A stretch of 64,000 bases of DNA from 2-02-FULL-66-14 sp964651335. GTDB taxonomy: Bacteria > Pseudomonadota > Gammaproteobacteria > Burkholderiales > SG8-39. Positions 32,443 to 40,624 of this stretch are shown here, piece by piece (position 1 is the stretch's first letter; each line of letters starts with the position of its first letter). The stretch spans positions 1 through 64,000 of the forward strand of contig CAZYVT010000006.1 in the NCBI GenBank assembly GCA_964651335.1, written 5' to 3'. A model generated the notes under the pieces. That model searched no databases. It was not told the DNA's origin and saw only the letters and a list, made by a program, of their open reading frames with translations. The position numbers and the translations under genes were made by a program.

Positions 32443-33228
32443 TCACTGCGGCACGACCAGCTCGCGCATCGCTTCCGGGATTCTGTATTCGGGGTAGCGC
32501 CGCTTGAATTCGGCGTAGGCCTCGTCCGCTTCCTTGTGCCGGCCCTCGCGGCGCAGCGCTGCGATCCGTTCGAGCCAGCGCCCGGGCGCCTCCGTCTCCT
32601 CGGCGCGCTTCGACAACGCATCTGCCGCAATGCGGCTGGGACGATCCCGCTCCATTGCCTGCCGCGACTCTGTATTTTCCTCCGGCACCGTGGCTGCCCG
32701 GCCGACCGGCGCCGCGGCGGACCCTGCGGCACCGGCGACACCCGGGAACGGCTTCTCCTGAAGCGGTTGCGGCGCTGGTGCGGCCGACTGCGGCGGCGCG
32801 GGAATAGCTATCGCGGGAGGCGCCGGCACGGTGCGGCGCGGCTCTGCTTTGGCGCGTGCCGCGGTCTGATTCTCGCCGGCCGCGTCGCGCGGCGCTTCCG
32901 TCCGCGGCGCTGCATCGGAACGCGGAGCGGCGGGCGCGCTGTCCGGTCGCGAAACCGGCGGCAACGGCGGTGGCGCGCTCAACTCCGCATCGGGCTGCTC
33001 GCGCTGCATCTCGAGCGTAACGACGACCGAGAGAACGATGACCGCGGCCGCGGCTAGCGGCACGTACCAGCGCCGGCGGGCGGTGGGCGCAACGAGCGGC
33101 GCCGGGCGCGTCTCGAGCGCGCCGCGGGCGGCGGCAAGGATCGCCTCGTCGAGCGCGCGCGGCGGTTCCTCGCGATCGAGTTCGCGATAGCGACGCGTGA
33201 TTTCCGGTTCGCGTCCGGATTCAGTCAT
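32443..33228 (-). CDS. Membrane anti-sigma-like protein paired with the ECF sigma factor
   Basis: 261 residues. A short N-terminal cytoplasmic part (about 1-52, with EPEITRRYRELDREEPPRALDEAILAAARG, given here in fragments EITRRYRELDREEPP and LDEAILAAAR), one membrane segment (WYVPLAAAAVIVLSVVVTLEM), a long Pro/Ala-rich linker and a compact C-terminal helical part (RWLERIAALRREGRHKEADE). No HxxxCxxC zinc motif of ZAS anti-sigma factors is seen. Position directly after, and overlapping by 8 bases, the ECF sigma gene makes an anti-sigma role likely; that is inference from context and topology. Confidence 0.75.
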   Translation of the reverse strand: MTESGREPEITRRYRELDREEPPRALDEAILAAARGALETRPAPLVAPTARRRWYVPLAAAAVIVLSVVVTLEMQREQPDAELSAPPPLPPVSRPDSAPAAPRSDAAPRTEAPRDAAGENQTAARAKAEPRRTVPAPPAIAIPAPPQSAAPAPQPLQEKPFPGVAGAAGSAAAPVGRAATVPEENTESRQAMERDRPSRIAADALSKRAEETEAPGRWLERIAALRREGRHKEADEAYAEFKRRYPEYRIPEAMRELVVPQ

Positions 33229-33769
33229 CGAGCGCTTCCCTCAGCCTGGCGAGCGCGTAGCGCAGCCGGCTCTTCGTCGCCTCCGCGTTTGCTCCGGTCG
33301 CCGCGGCGATCTCCTCGATCGAAAGCCCCGCCTCCTCGCGCAGCAGGAACGCTTCGCGCTGCGCCGGGGGCAGCGCCGCGATCGCCTGCGCCAGTCGCGC
33401 CAGCCCTTCGCGCGCCTCGGCCTGGCGTTGGGGCTCCAGTCCCGGATTGCCCTGAGGCTCCTCCAACTGCGCTTCATCGTCGTCGAGCGAAACGGCGTGC
33501 AACTCGTGCCGCCGCCAGTGATCGACCAGCCGGTTGTGGGCGATGGTGTACAGCCAGGTCGTGAAGCGCGCCTGCGGCTGGTAGCGCTCGCGCGCCTCGA
33601 TCACGCGCATCCAGATGTCCTGATAAAGCTCCTCCGCGAGCGCCCGCTCGCGCACGCTCCTCACCACAAAGCGGAACAGCCCGCCCTTGTGGCGGGTATA
33701 CAGGACCTCAAAGGCGGCGGCTTGGCCCTCGCAGTAAGCGAGCATGAGCTGCTCATCGGAACCCTCCAT
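33221..33769 (-). CDS. ECF-type RNA polymerase sigma factor
   Basis: 182 residues. Sigma region 2 spans about 8-80: FEVLYTRHKGGLFRFVVRSV, ELYQDIWMRVIEARERYQPQ, RFTTWLYTIAHNRLVDHWRR. Region 4 spans about 128-180: ALPPAQREAFLLREEAGLSI followed by EEIAAATGANAEATKSRLRYALARLRE. Directs RNA polymerase to a specific promoter set, probably in response to an envelope signal relayed by the overlapping downstream membrane protein. It lies 11 bases after the exported 257-residue protein, so the three form one operon. The target promoters are unknown. Confidence 0.93.
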   Translation of the reverse strand: MEGSDEQLMLAYCEGQAAAFEVLYTRHKGGLFRFVVRSVRERALAEELYQDIWMRVIEARERYQPQARFTTWLYTIAHNRLVDHWRRHELHAVSLDDDEAQLEEPQGNPGLEPQRQAEAREGLARLAQAIAALPPAQREAFLLREEAGLSIEEIAAATGANAEATKSRLRYALARLREALDD

Positions 33770-33780
33770 GCCTCATGAGT

Positions 33781-34554
33781 TTACCCCCGGGGGTCAGGCA
33801 CGAACCCGGGGAACGGGCGCGGTACCGGAACCGTTGTCGCCGGCTCGCGAATCACGCCGCGCGCCACCAGGTTGCGGTAGCTGTCGTAGTGGATCGCGAT
33901 GGTTTCGGCAGGCGAGCTCGACGCACGCTCGAATTCGACATAGCGCGCCTGCGAATTCTCGCTCCGGCCGTGGCCGGTGCCGAGCTTGGTGTCGCGTTCA
34001 GCCAAGGGCGCCTCTGCCTCGGCGCGCGTACTGCCCGACGCGCCTGCCGCATCAGCCGCCGCCGGCGCCTGACGCCGCGACAGCGGTGCGATGTCATGCG
34101 GCTGCTCGACGCGCTTGCGGTTGAAGAGCGCGACCCCGATCACGCCCACATTGTCGGGGCGCCCGGTGCGCGCGGCGTAGGAATCGGGCAGCTCGGTGAA
34201 GTAGAACGCGGCGGTGCGCTCCAGGCTCTTGCGCCAGCCCTTGACCTCGAGCGCGCGCCACGGCGCGAGCACGTAGCCGCTTTGTTGCGGGCTCGCGGTT
34301 TCGCCGGTAACGACGTTGATGCCGTCCACCGACATCACCGCAAGCAGGTCCTCACCGCGGCGGCTCTTGACGCTGACCTGGTAGTCGTTGCCGGGCTTGC
34401 CGACAACCCAGGCGCGCCCTTCGTGCCAATACACCGGCAGACGCCTGCCTTCACTGCGGTCGAAAACGGCGAGGTCGGCAAGGCTGCCGACGCCCCACGC
34501 CGGCGCGGCGAGCGCCAGCGCCAGCGCCGCGCCCGTCCATCTCATGAGCTTCAT
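33781..34554 (-). CDS. Exported hypothetical protein heading the sigma-factor operon
   Basis: 257 residues with a signal peptide (MRWTGAALALALAAPAWG). Not assigned to a named family. Core segments: VFDRSEGRRLPVYWHEGRAWVVG, given in parts as VFDRSEGRRLPVYW and GNDYQVSVKSRRGEDLLAVM, then GINVVTGETA and VIGVALFNRK. An Ala/Ser-rich linker precedes a C-terminal piece ETIAIHYDSYRNLVARGVI. First gene of the operon with the ECF sigma factor and anti-sigma-like protein, so it may be the envelope component sensed or protected by that system; this is inference only. Confidence 0.7.
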   Translation of the reverse strand: MKLMRWTGAALALALAAPAWGVGSLADLAVFDRSEGRRLPVYWHEGRAWVVGKPGNDYQVSVKSRRGEDLLAVMSVDGINVVTGETASPQQSGYVLAPWRALEVKGWRKSLERTAAFYFTELPDSYAARTGRPDNVGVIGVALFNRKRVEQPHDIAPLSRRQAPAAADAAGASGSTRAEAEAPLAERDTKLGTGHGRSENSQARYVEFERASSSPAETIAIHYDSYRNLVARGVIREPATTVPVPRPFPGFVPDPRG

Positions 34555-34629
34555 TGCAGTCTCCTTTCAGGTTCACGGGCTTCCCGCCCTGGTACCTTGA
34601 ACGAAACTGCGTGAAAAACGGGTTAGCAG

Positions 34630-36309
34630 CTATTCACATTCCAGCGCCGCGCGCCGGATCGCCGAAAGCGTCTTCGCCGGCGTGATCGCATCCGGTTCGA
34701 TCCGGACTTCGATCACCGCGGGCTTGGCGGAGGCGCGCGCCCGCTCGAAGGCAGGCGCGAATTGCGCGGTCTCGACGACCAGTTCGCCATGCCCGCCGAA
34801 AGCGCGCGCATATGCGGCAAAGTCCGGGTTCCTCAGCTCGGTGCCGGAGAGGCGCCCGGGATAGAAACGCTCCTGATGCATGCGAATCGTGCCGTACATG
34901 CCGTTGTTCACCACGACCACGATCGGCGCGGCGCCGTATTGCGCGGCCGTCGCCAGCTCCTGCCCGTTCATCAGAAAATCGCCGTCGCCGGTCCATCCCA
35001 CCACCATGCGCTGCGGTTCGGCGAGCTTTGCCGCGACCGCGGCAGGCAGGCCATAGCCCATCGAGCCGCTCGCCGGGGCGAGCTCGGTACGGTAGCGTTT
35101 GTAGACGAAGTGCCGGTGCAGCCAGCCGGCGAAATTGCCGGCGCCGTTGGCGATGATCGCGTCCTCCGGCAAGGTCTGCGACAACCACTGCACGATTTCG
35201 CCGAGCTGCACGCGGCCCGGCATCGCGACCGGAATTCGCCATGCCTCATAGTCTGCGCGCGCGCCGCGCGTCCACTCGCGCCAGCGTGTGCCGTCGAGCG
35301 TAACGCCTTCCAGCGAGTCCACGAACTGCGGCAGGCCGGAATTGATCGGCAGCCGCGCCGCGTAGACACGCCCCAGTTCCTCGGCGCCGGGGTGGACGTG
35401 AACCAGGGTCTGCTTCGTCACCGGTACTTCGAGCAGGGTGTAGCCGCCGGTCGTGATTTCGTCCAGGCGCGGCCCGATCGCGAGCAGCAGATCGGCGTCC
35501 TTGACGCGTTGCGCGAGGCAGGGGTTGATCCCGATCCCGACGTCGCCGGCGTAGCACGGAGAGCGGTGATCGACGTAGTCCTGGCAGCGGAACGACGTTG
35601 CAATAGGCAAGCCGGCTGCCTCTGCCCAGCCGCGCAAACGCTCGAGCGCATCGCCCGTCCAGCCCCCTCCGCCAATGAGAACGAGGGGGCGCGATGCTCG
35701 CGACATCAGCCGTGTCAGTTCCTCCACATCGCGCGGTGCGGGCGCGCCGCGCACCGTCCGGTAATGCGGCGCATCGGCCACCGTCGCCTCCGAGAACAGC
35801 ATATCCTCCGGCAGCGCGAGCAGCACGGGCCCCGGCCTTCCGGCCATCGCAGCATGGAAAGCGTGGCTCACGTACTCTGGAATGCGCTCGACGCGGTCGA
35901 TCTGCCCCACCCACTTCGTGAGCGGCCCGTACATGCGCCGGTAATCGATCTCCTGGAAGGCCTCGCGCTCCGCCATGTCGTTGCCGACCTGACCGACGAA
36001 GATGACCATCGGCGAAGAGTCCTGCATCGCGGTGTGCACACCGACAGAGCCGTTGGTCGCGCCGGGGCCGCGCGTCACGAAGAGCACACCCGGCTCGCCC
36101 GTCAGCTTGGCGTACGCTTCCGCCATGTAGGAGGCGCCGCCCTCCTGGCGGCAAATCACGAACTTCAGCCGCTCGCGGTGGTCGTAAAGACCGTCGAGCA
36201 CGGGCAGGAAGCTTTCGCCGGGTACGCCGAACGCCATCCTCACGCCATGCGCAGCGAGCGCGTCGGCGAGGATCCTGCCACCGTGACGCGGTTTCGAATC
36301 TCCACTCAT
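34630..36309 (-). CDS. Thiamine diphosphate-dependent enzyme (acetolactate synthase-like)
   Basis: 559 residues of the acetohydroxyacid synthase/benzoylformate decarboxylase superfamily. N-terminal pyrimidine-binding domain with GVPGESFLPVLDGLYDH and the catalytic glutamate Glu56 in CRQEGGASYMAEAYAKL; TRGPGATNGSVGVHTA; C-terminal thiamine diphosphate motif GDGDFLMNGQELATA ending in NN (about 440-470). ATG at 36309 overlaps the esterase stop (ATGA). No small regulatory subunit gene is nearby, and the neighbours are an esterase and a NIPSNAP protein, so a catabolic 2-oxoacid lyase or decarboxylase is more likely than branched-chain amino acid synthesis. Confidence 0.88.
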   Translation of the reverse strand: MSGDSKPRHGGRILADALAAHGVRMAFGVPGESFLPVLDGLYDHRERLKFVICRQEGGASYMAEAYAKLTGEPGVLFVTRGPGATNGSVGVHTAMQDSSPMVIFVGQVGNDMAEREAFQEIDYRRMYGPLTKWVGQIDRVERIPEYVSHAFHAAMAGRPGPVLLALPEDMLFSEATVADAPHYRTVRGAPAPRDVEELTRLMSRASRPLVLIGGGGWTGDALERLRGWAEAAGLPIATSFRCQDYVDHRSPCYAGDVGIGINPCLAQRVKDADLLLAIGPRLDEITTGGYTLLEVPVTKQTLVHVHPGAEELGRVYAARLPINSGLPQFVDSLEGVTLDGTRWREWTRGARADYEAWRIPVAMPGRVQLGEIVQWLSQTLPEDAIIANGAGNFAGWLHRHFVYKRYRTELAPASGSMGYGLPAAVAAKLAEPQRMVVGWTGDGDFLMNGQELATAAQYGAAPIVVVVNNGMYGTIRMHQERFYPGRLSGTELRNPDFAAYARAFGGHGELVVETAQFAPAFERARASAKPAVIEVRIEPDAITPAKTLSAIRRAALECE

Positions 36310-37253
36310 GCGGCGACTCGCTCGAACGCGGCGCGCAGCCGCGTGCAGCATTCGGCCACTGCTGCGTTCGCCGTGTCGAGCACGCCGCCGAAGAGGATGA
36401 AGCCGTGCACCATGTCCGGGTACTCGCGATAGGCGACCTCCCCGCCCTCCTTGGCCAAGCGCTCGGCGTATGCGCGCCCTTCGTCGACCAGCGGATCGAA
36501 CCCCGCCGTGAGCAGGAACACCTGCGGGAGCCCGGCGAAACTTTTCGCGAGCAAAGGCGATGCGCGCCAGTCGAGCCAGTCGTCATTCCGCGGCAAGTAA
36601 TGACCGCGAAAATATTCTATTGACTGGCGCGTGAGGAGATAGCCGTCGCCGTTGCGCTCGTGCGACGCGAAGCCGCAGCGCTGGTCGGTCGCGGGATAGA
36701 TGAGAAGCTGATAGGCGAGCGCGGGACCGCCCGCGTCGCGCGCCTCAAGCGCGACCACCGCCGCGAGATTGCCGCCCGCGCTGTCTCCGCCGACCGCGAT
36801 CCGCTCCGGGTCGATCCGGAGTGCGCGCGCTTCGGACGCGACCCAGCGCGTTGCGGCGATCGAGTCCTCCACCGCTGCCGGAAACGGATGCTCGGGCGCA
36901 AGCCGGTAATCCACCGAAAACACCGCGCAGCGCGCCCCGTTCGACAATTGCCGGCACAGCACGTCGTGCGTATCCAGGTCGCCGATCGTCCAGCCGCCGC
37001 CATGAAAGTACACCAGCGCAGGAAGCACCTCGTGCTTGGCGACACCCGCGGGCCGGTAGGCGCGCAGCGCGATGGCGTTTGCAACGACCATCAGCCGCGC
37101 CTCGGAGACTTCGGGGGGCACCGGAGCGAGCACGGACCGCGTGTCGCGATACAGGCGCCGCGCCACGTACGCCGGCACCGTGTGATACGGCGGCAGCGGC
37201 GATCGGGCGACGCGCTCCAGAAGCTGCGCGACCTGCGGGTGCAGGCCGCTCAT
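36306..37253 (-). CDS. Hormone-sensitive-lipase-family esterase
   Basis: 315 residues from ATG at 37253. The HSL/GDSAG family hallmarks are all present: oxyanion motif HGGG (84-87), VDYRLAPEHPFPAAVED, nucleophile motif GGDSAGG with Ser158, an aspartate in AGFDPLVDEG and a histidine in DMVHGF. It hydrolyses short- or medium-chain esters in the cytoplasm (no signal peptide). Its start overlaps the NIPSNAP stop and its stop overlaps the start of the thiamine diphosphate enzyme, so the three are translationally coupled. The longer in-frame upstream extension is inside the NIPSNAP gene and was rejected. Confidence 0.9.
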   Translation of the reverse strand: MSGLHPQVAQLLERVARSPLPPYHTVPAYVARRLYRDTRSVLAPVPPEVSEARLMVVANAIALRAYRPAGVAKHEVLPALVYFHGGGWTIGDLDTHDVLCRQLSNGARCAVFSVDYRLAPEHPFPAAVEDSIAATRWVASEARALRIDPERIAVGGDSAGGNLAAVVALEARDAGGPALAYQLLIYPATDQRCGFASHERNGDGYLLTRQSIEYFRGHYLPRNDDWLDWRASPLLAKSFAGLPQVFLLTAGFDPLVDEGRAYAERLAKEGGEVAYREYPDMVHGFILFGGVLDTANAAVAECCTRLRAAFERVAA

Positions 37254-37591
37254 TTCACCGCCGCAAGCATCTTCTTCAGCCGCTCTGCGAAAAACGGAGC
37301 GCATTTCAGGATGCGCGTGTCCTGGGAGACGATCAGGGCGCGGATCTTGGCGACGTAGGCCTGCCAGGCGGGATCGCCCTGCATCGCGGCGCGGCACTTC
37401 TCGCGCTGGTTGAGGTCGTCATAGGCCCACAGGTGCACCACCATGTTCTGCGGCCCGACCTCGGTGAAGTAGTACCCCGCCATGTGCGGCAGGTGCCTGG
37501 TCTGGATCGCCATGCCCTCGGCTTCGTACATCTTCAGATACTCAGGCACCTTGCCGACCTGCAGGACGTACATGCGCTCTTCGACGTACAC
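37250..37591 (-). CDS. NIPSNAP family protein
   Basis: 113 residues; dimeric alpha-beta barrel of the NIPSNAP superfamily: EERMYVLQVGKVPEYLKMYE, MAGYYFTEVGPQNMVVHLWA, YDDLNQREKCRAAMQGDPAW. The function is unknown in bacteria, though such genes often accompany catabolic enzymes. GTG start at 37591 with GGAGGGAA five bases upstream. First gene of the NIPSNAP / esterase / thiamine-enzyme operon. Confidence 0.88.
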   Translation of the reverse strand: MYVEERMYVLQVGKVPEYLKMYEAEGMAIQTRHLPHMAGYYFTEVGPQNMVVHLWAYDDLNQREKCRAAMQGDPAWQAYVAKIRALIVSQDTRILKCAPFFAERLKKMLAAVK

Positions 37592-37615
37592 GGTTCCCTC
37601 CTCGCGAATGCGCGG

Positions 37616-37639
37616 ATTATAGTCGTCGTGCTGTATAGT
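37616..37639. promoter_or_regulatory. Divergent promoter pair, NIPSNAP operon and CoA-binding gene
   Basis: Leftward TATAAT (37621-37616) lies 24 bases before the NIPSNAP GTG, leaving room for its ribosome binding site. Rightward TATAGT (37634-37639) lies eight bases before the CoA-binding ATG at 37648, which predicts almost no leader. -35 boxes are not evident. Confidence 0.45.
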
Positions 37640-37647
37640 CCGCGGCG

Positions 37648-38124
37648 ATGGACGACATCAACACGCTCAGGCGCATCCTCAGGGAAAACCGCGTGATCGC
37701 GATCGTCGGACTGTCCGCCGACTGGTTCCGGCCGAGCCATTTCGCCGCGAAGTACATGCAGGACCACGGCTATCGCGTGATTCCGGTCAATCCGCGCTAC
37801 GCGGGAAAAACCGTGCTCGGCGAGCGCTGCTACGCCGGCCTGCGCGAGATTCCGGACCAGGTGGACCTGGTGGACGTGTTCCGCAAGACCGCAGATGTGA
37901 TGCCGATTGCCGAGGACGCGATTGCGATCGGTGCGAAAGTCCTTTGGCAGCAGCTCGGCGTCAGGAACGAAGCCGCTGCGGCGAAGGCGCGCGCCGCCGG
38001 AATGGAAACCGTCATGGACCATTGCGTCAAGATCGAGCACGGCCGGCTCTTCGGCGGCCTGAACTGGGTCGGCGTCAACACCGGGGTGATCTCCGCGAAG
38101 CGGCCGCGCTGGCTGGCCCATTAG
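37648..38124 (+). CDS. CoA-binding domain protein
   Basis: 158 residues, a single Rossmann-like CoA-binding domain as in succinyl-CoA synthetase alpha (YccU/COG1832 type). Motifs: VIAIVGLSADWFRPSHFAAKYMQDHGY, given here as IAIVGLSADWFRPSHF and AAKYMQDHGYRVIPVNPRY, then VDLVDVFRKTADVMPIAEDA and a C-terminal METVMDHCVKIEH. Proposed to bind CoA or an acyl-CoA; no reaction is known. No ribosome binding site and a candidate -10 close to the ATG. Confidence 0.88.
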   Translation: MDDINTLRRILRENRVIAIVGLSADWFRPSHFAAKYMQDHGYRVIPVNPRYAGKTVLGERCYAGLREIPDQVDLVDVFRKTADVMPIAEDAIAIGAKVLWQQLGVRNEAAAAKARAAGMETVMDHCVKIEHGRLFGGLNWVGVNTGVISAKRPRWLAH

Positions 38125-38196
38125 GGGTAGCGCGGGCGACGTTCCGCGCACCGCTTCGGTGCGCCCCATTCTGTCTCCGTTGCGGTAAGCTGTTGA

Positions 38197-38219
38197 CGAG
38201 ACATGCCCCGCATGTCTCG
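38197..38219. promoter_or_regulatory. Perfect 10-bp inverted repeat before the ATP-grasp gene
   Basis: CGAGACATGC (38197-38206), spacer CCC, GCATGTCTCG (38210-38219), ending two bases before the ATG at 38222. A TTGACG (38193-38198) overlaps its left arm. It is either an operator or an mRNA hairpin that would block initiation at that ATG, which bears on where translation really starts. Not followed by a T-run, so not a classic terminator. Confidence 0.6.
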
Positions 38220-38221
38220 GC

Positions 38222-39676
38222 ATGCAGATTGCTTTGCGTGTTCCATTGGGGATCTCAGGGGTGGAACGACGCCATTACGACGAGATGCGCGACGCGAACG
38301 GCGAAGTGCGCCCGCACTTCCAGCCGCTTGCGGAGTGGCTCGCCGAGACTCCGCCGGCGCGCGTCACCGAAAAGCGCCGCGAGGCCGACCTGCTGTTTCA
38401 CCGGGTCGGCATCACGTTCGCCGTGTACGGCGATAAGCAGGGCGACGAGCGGCTGATTCCGTTCGACATCGTGCCGCGGGTCATTCCCAGGCCCGAGTGG
38501 GACCAACTCGAACGCGGACTCAAGCAACGCGTCAGCGCGCTCAACCGCTTCCTGCACGACATCTATCACGACCGGGAGATTCTCAAAGCCGGCGTGATCC
38601 CCGAGGAGCACGTGACCCGCCACGACGCGTACCAGCCGATGATGCGCGGGCTCGACCTGCCGAACGGCGTGTACTCCAACATTGCGGGAATCGACCTGGT
38701 GCGCCACGACGACGGCAACTGGTACGTGCTCGAGGACAACCTGCGCACGCCTTCGGGCGTGTCGTACATGCTGGAAAACCGCAAGATGATGCTGCGTCTT
38801 TTTCCGGAGCTGTTCGCGCGCCAGCAGGTGCTGCCGGTCGAGCACTATCCCGCGCTGCTGCTTGAGACGCTGCGCGCCGCCGCCTCGCCGCGCGTGCGGC
38901 GCGATCCGACCGTGGTCGTGCTCACCCCCGGCCCGCACAACAGCGCCTATTTCGAGCACGCGTTCCTCGCCCAGCAGATGGGCGTCGAGCTGGTCGAGGG
39001 CGCGGACCTGTTCGTCAAGGACGACATGGTCTACATGCGCACCACCGCCGGCCCGCAGCGCGTGGACGTGATCTACCGCCGGGTCGACGACGCCTTTCTC
39101 GACCCGCTCGCCTTCCGGCCCGATTCGGTGCTCGGGGTGCCGGGGCTGGTGTCCTCGTACCGCGCGGGCAACGTCGCGCTCGCGAACGCGATCGGCACCG
39201 GGGTTGCGGACGACAAGTCGACCTACCCGTACGTGCCGGAGATGATCCGCTTCTACCTCGGGGAGGAGCCGATCCTCGCCAACGTCCAGACCTGGCAATG
39301 CAGGAAGCCGGAGGATTTGAAGTACGTGCTGGGCCATCTCGACCAGCTGGTGGTCAAGGTCGTGCAGGGCTCGGGCGGCTACGGCATGCTGGTCGGGCCG
39401 GCGTCGAGCAAGGCGCAGATCAAGGCGTTTCGTGCGCGTTTGCGAAAGGACCCGGGCAACTACGTCGCGCAACCGACGCTATCGCTCTCGACCTGCCCGA
39501 CCTTCGTCAAGAGCGGTATCGCGCCGCGCCACGTCGATCTGCGGCCGTTCGTGCTCTCGGGCAGGGACGTCAGGCTGGTGCCCGGCGGCCTCACGCGGGT
39601 CGCGCTCAAGGCGGGTTCGCTCGTCGTCAACTCTTCTCAGGGCGGCGGCACCAAGGACACCTGGGTGGTGGACTGA
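38222..39676 (+). CDS. Circularly permuted ATP-grasp protein (COG2308)
   Basis: Up to 484 residues. Family motifs: LLFHRVGITFAVYGD, IPFDIVPRVIPRPEWDQLERGL, LEDNLRTPSGVSYMLENRKMM, LTPGPHNSAYFEHAFLAQQM, GVELVEGADLFVKDDMVYMR, QLVVKVVQGSGGYGMLVGP and a C-terminal QGGGTKDTWVVD. Predicted to form amide bonds between amino acids or onto a peptide with ATP. The start is uncertain: ATG at 38222 follows a strong hairpin with no ribosome binding site, while GTG at 38261 (VERRHYDEMRD) is closer to relatives' N-termini. Its stop overlaps the alpha-E start by one base. Confidence 0.88.
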   Translation: MQIALRVPLGISGVERRHYDEMRDANGEVRPHFQPLAEWLAETPPARVTEKRREADLLFHRVGITFAVYGDKQGDERLIPFDIVPRVIPRPEWDQLERGLKQRVSALNRFLHDIYHDREILKAGVIPEEHVTRHDAYQPMMRGLDLPNGVYSNIAGIDLVRHDDGNWYVLEDNLRTPSGVSYMLENRKMMLRLFPELFARQQVLPVEHYPALLLETLRAAASPRVRRDPTVVVLTPGPHNSAYFEHAFLAQQMGVELVEGADLFVKDDMVYMRTTAGPQRVDVIYRRVDDAFLDPLAFRPDSVLGVPGLVSSYRAGNVALANAIGTGVADDKSTYPYVPEMIRFYLGEEPILANVQTWQCRKPEDLKYVLGHLDQLVVKVVQGSGGYGMLVGPASSKAQIKAFRARLRKDPGNYVAQPTLSLSTCPTFVKSGIAPRHVDLRPFVLSGRDVRLVPGGLTRVALKAGSLVVNSSQGGGTKDTWVVD

Positions 39677-40614
39677 TGCTCTCGCGTGTCGCCGACCGCA
39701 TCTTCTGGATGTCGCGGCTGATGGAGCGCGCGGAGAACATGGCGCGCATCCTGGGGGTCACCTCGGACCTCGCGGTCCTCGGCACCAAAGAGGTCCAGCA
39801 GCAGAACCTGATTGCGCCCCTCACCATCACCGGGACCGCGGAGGAGTTCTTTGCGCGCCACGGCGCGGTCACCCTCAGGACCTTGATCGAGTACCTCGCG
39901 CTCGACGACGCGAGCCCGTCCTCGATCTGCTCATGCCTGAGGCGGGCGCGCGAGAACGCGCACGAGGTGCGCTGGCAGATCACCTCCGAGATGTGGGAAA
40001 CGCTGAACGCCACCTGGATCGAGGTGCGCGGGATGCGCCGCGACAAGCTCGACGGCGCGGCGGCGATGAAATTCCTCGACTGGGTGAAGGAGCGCAGTCA
40101 TCTCTTTCGCGGCGTCACCTACGGCACCATCGTGCGCGGCGAGGCGTTCGACTTCTCGCGCATCGGCACTTTTCTCGAGCGCGCCGACAACACGGCGCGC
40201 ATTCTCGACGTGAAGTACCACATCCTGCTGCCAAGCGTCGAGGACGTGGGCGGCGCGCTCGACTACTACCAGTGGGCGGCGCTGCTGCGCTCAGTGTCCT
40301 CGTTCGAGACCTACCGCGCGCTCTACCGCGACCAGATCCTGCCGATCCGGGTCGCGGAGCTGTTCATTCTCGAGCAGCGCATGCCCCGTTCGCTGGCCGC
40401 TTGCGTCGATCAGATCACGCTGGCGCTCGGACGCATCCGCGGGCAACAGGATGCGCCCGCGAAGCGGCTCGCGAGCGAGCTGCACGCGCGGCTCACCTAC
40501 GCCAACATCACGGAGATCTTCCAGAGCGGGTTGCACCAGTACCTGGAGGCCCGCCTCGAGGACTTCGGCGAGCTTGGCAGCCGCATCCAGCGCGCCTACT
40601 TGGGGGCTGCGTGA
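39676..40614 (+). CDS. Alpha-E domain protein (COG2307)
   Basis: 312 residues, nearly all helical. Start MLSRVADRIFWMSRLMERAE is the family signature, with LDDASPSSICSCLRRARENAHEVR, given in parts as LALDDASPSSICSCLRRARE and ENAHEVRWQITSEMWETLN, and FLERADNTARILDVKYH. It accompanies the circularly permuted ATP-grasp protein across bacteria and is thought to be part of the same predicted amide-forming system; its own activity is unknown. ATG overlaps the ATP-grasp TGA (TGATG), so translation is coupled. Confidence 0.9.
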   Translation: MLSRVADRIFWMSRLMERAENMARILGVTSDLAVLGTKEVQQQNLIAPLTITGTAEEFFARHGAVTLRTLIEYLALDDASPSSICSCLRRARENAHEVRWQITSEMWETLNATWIEVRGMRRDKLDGAAAMKFLDWVKERSHLFRGVTYGTIVRGEAFDFSRIGTFLERADNTARILDVKYHILLPSVEDVGGALDYYQWAALLRSVSSFETYRALYRDQILPIRVAELFILEQRMPRSLAACVDQITLALGRIRGQQDAPAKRLASELHARLTYANITEIFQSGLHQYLEARLEDFGELGSRIQRAYLGAA

Positions 40615-40624
40615 AAAGCGTCTG

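Noticed and set aside
34630..36309. Calling the thiamine diphosphate enzyme IlvB (acetolactate synthase)
   Set aside because: No small-subunit gene is adjacent and the operon partners are an esterase and a NIPSNAP protein, so the superfamily name only is used.
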